This document shows, piece by piece, positions 58,402-59,024 of a stretch of 59,024 bases of DNA (position 1 is the stretch's first letter; each line of letters begins with the position of its first letter). The position numbers and the translations under genes were made by a program. Origin of the DNA: JBHELT01 sp046262935 (GTDB taxonomy: Bacteria > Actinomycetota > CADDZG01 > JAHWKV01); the NCBI GenBank assembly GCA_046262935.1, contig JBHELT010000104.1, positions 1-59,024 of the forward strand. The letters run 5' to 3'. Below the pieces are notes generated by a model that worked only from the letters and a program-made list of their open reading frames with translations, did not search any database and was not told the DNA's origin.

Positions 58402-59024
58402 TCAGGCTTGCAGGAACTTGATCTCGGTCAGTTGGATCGATCCAGCAACGAAGTCTTTGCTCGATGATGCGATGACGGTGGCTTTGATGGTGGGGGCACC
58501 TGTGTAGGCGATCGTGGCCGACAGATCCCTTAGCGTCGTAGGTTTGTCGATACAGTCGAATCCTAGTTGGGTGCCTGATGATGCATCGGTGATGCGTAGG
58601 CATATCGAGTGGGGGTAGTCGCCCTTGGTGGTCCCCTGGATCTTCGCCACGACGCTCAATGTTGCCGAAGAACTGGCGTGAAAGCGCGACATGGCAGAAG
58701 AAGTGGTTATCCCTGCGATCCAACCGGTTGCAACCGATGATAGGTAGCCGGTTCCACCAACGAACAACTGACCCATCTGGGCCCCATGGGATATGGATGT
58801 GACCTCAGCCGATGATGTGGTGCAGACATTGGCGCTTTGTATGCCGATGGGGTTGCCTGGTGTTGCGCCAGAGGGCAGGTAGTAGCAAACGGTCGCATCG
58901 TCGAAAGGTGCGAAGCGATCGGTGTTGGTGCTCAAAGCCTGGTACGGGATGGGCGGAGGCAAGGGGCCGGGGTCGGGATACTGTGGGAACACATCGCAAA
59001 CTGGAAGGTCGCAGGGAATGGAGA
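58402..59024 (-). CDS. hypothetical protein, 3' part of a gene running off the right edge
   Basis: The frame is open from 59024 (the right edge) to the stop at 58402, so the true start is outside the window. The visible part has a Pro-rich stretch (YPDPGPLPPPIPYQ) and a Ser/Thr/Ala-rich strand-type domain (SATLSVVAKIQGTTKGDYPH, CLRITDASSGTQLGFDCID, TIAYTGAPTIKATVIASSS) ending LTEIKFLQA. The repeated pattern of strands without catalytic motifs suggests an extracellular beta-sandwich, possibly a secreted or surface protein. No family is recognised. Several Cys (Val-Cys-Asp, Val-Cys-Tyr, Val-Cys-Thr, Cys-Leu, Asp-Cys-Ile) may be paired. Confidence 0.6.
   Translation of the reverse strand, partial: SIPCDLPVCDVFPQYPDPGPLPPPIPYQALSTNTDRFAPFDDATVCYYLPSGATPGNPIGIQSANVCTTSSAEVTSISHGAQMGQLFVGGTGYLSSVATGWIAGITTSSAMSRFHASSSATLSVVAKIQGTTKGDYPHSICLRITDASSGTQLGFDCIDKPTTLRDLSATIAYTGAPTIKATVIASSSKDFVAGSIQLTEIKFLQA

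Overview
The window reads as chromosomal DNA of an actinobacterium (Actinomycetota), moderately GC-rich by eye. Evidence: two WhiB iron-sulfur regulators, a PdtaS-type sensor kinase, a SigR/RsrA-type ECF sigma and zinc anti-sigma pair, a BldC-like HTH protein, a UPF0182 protein, a DivIVA-domain protein, a DUF2342-type metalloprotease and an LLM/F420-type oxidoreductase. MreB and a mix of common and unusual genes point to a lineage outside the best-studied genera, but the sequence alone does not fix it. No CRISPR array, insertion sequence or rRNA was seen.

Most important result: three genes that look broken by an in-frame TGA are better read as selenoprotein genes. They are an AhpE/BCP-like peroxiredoxin (TGA at the peroxidatic Cys), a rhodanese-MoeB/ThiF fusion (TGA at the conserved E1-like Cys) and a two-domain glutaredoxin/PDO-like protein (TGA at the first position of a CxxC, giving UxxC). 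Each TGA is followed at the right distance by a hairpin whose apical loop has GU at positions 2-3, as expected for a bacterial SECIS. In two of the three the stem and loop sit at the same offsets (5' arm nt 14-20, loop from nt 21). The MoeB-like and Grx-like genes are divergent neighbours. Ordinary genes here end in TGA, so this is local recoding, not a changed code. selA, selB, selC and selD are not in the window.

Layout. 1-6.7 kb: edge of an ATP-dependent DNA ligase, a class A penicillin-binding protein, two UspA proteins, a glycerophosphodiesterase, WhiB, PdtaS, a CAP-domain protein. 6.7-10.7 kb: minus-strand acyl-CoA/keto-acid cluster (biotinyl carrier, BKACE, SCP2, carboxyltransferase, enoyl-CoA hydratase). 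10.7-17.4 kb: DUF5317, two HD-domain membrane proteins with a 29-aa peptide upstream, BldC-like protein, RsrA/SigR, SPFH protein with a small ribbon-helix-helix partner. 17.5-21.6 kb: secreted proteins (S15-like hydrolase, LPFTG-anchored protein, two Cys-containing secreted unknowns). 21.9-32.1 kb: initiator tRNA, UPF0182 and a tightly packed signalling operon (histidine kinase, FecR-like lipoprotein, degenerate GGDEF protein, response regulator, DivIVA fusion). 32.2-37.1 kb: Lon-like PDZ protease, subtilase, MreB, MoaE and selenoperoxiredoxin. 37.1-42.9 kb: metalloprotease, phosphoesterase, cold-shock protein, the two other selenoprotein genes. 42.9-49.8 kb: nuclease-like protein, DAHP synthase, PucR-LLM-TatA operon, DUF302, formiminotransferase, second WhiB. 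50.0-59.0 kb: PAP2-lipid kinase fusion, a TPP-riboswitch-controlled NCS1 permease, HesB-type protein, MoeA, CAAX-type M48 protease with an in-frame TAG, a ThDP enzyme, and a gene running off the right edge.

Themes: thiol/selenol redox (SigR-RsrA, peroxiredoxin, Grx-like protein) and sulfur/molybdenum cofactor chemistry (MoeB-like, MoaE, MoeA, HesB) recur. Several starts were moved from the longest reading frame to an internal ATG/GTG/TTG with a good Shine-Dalgarno sequence; these choices are stated in the entries.
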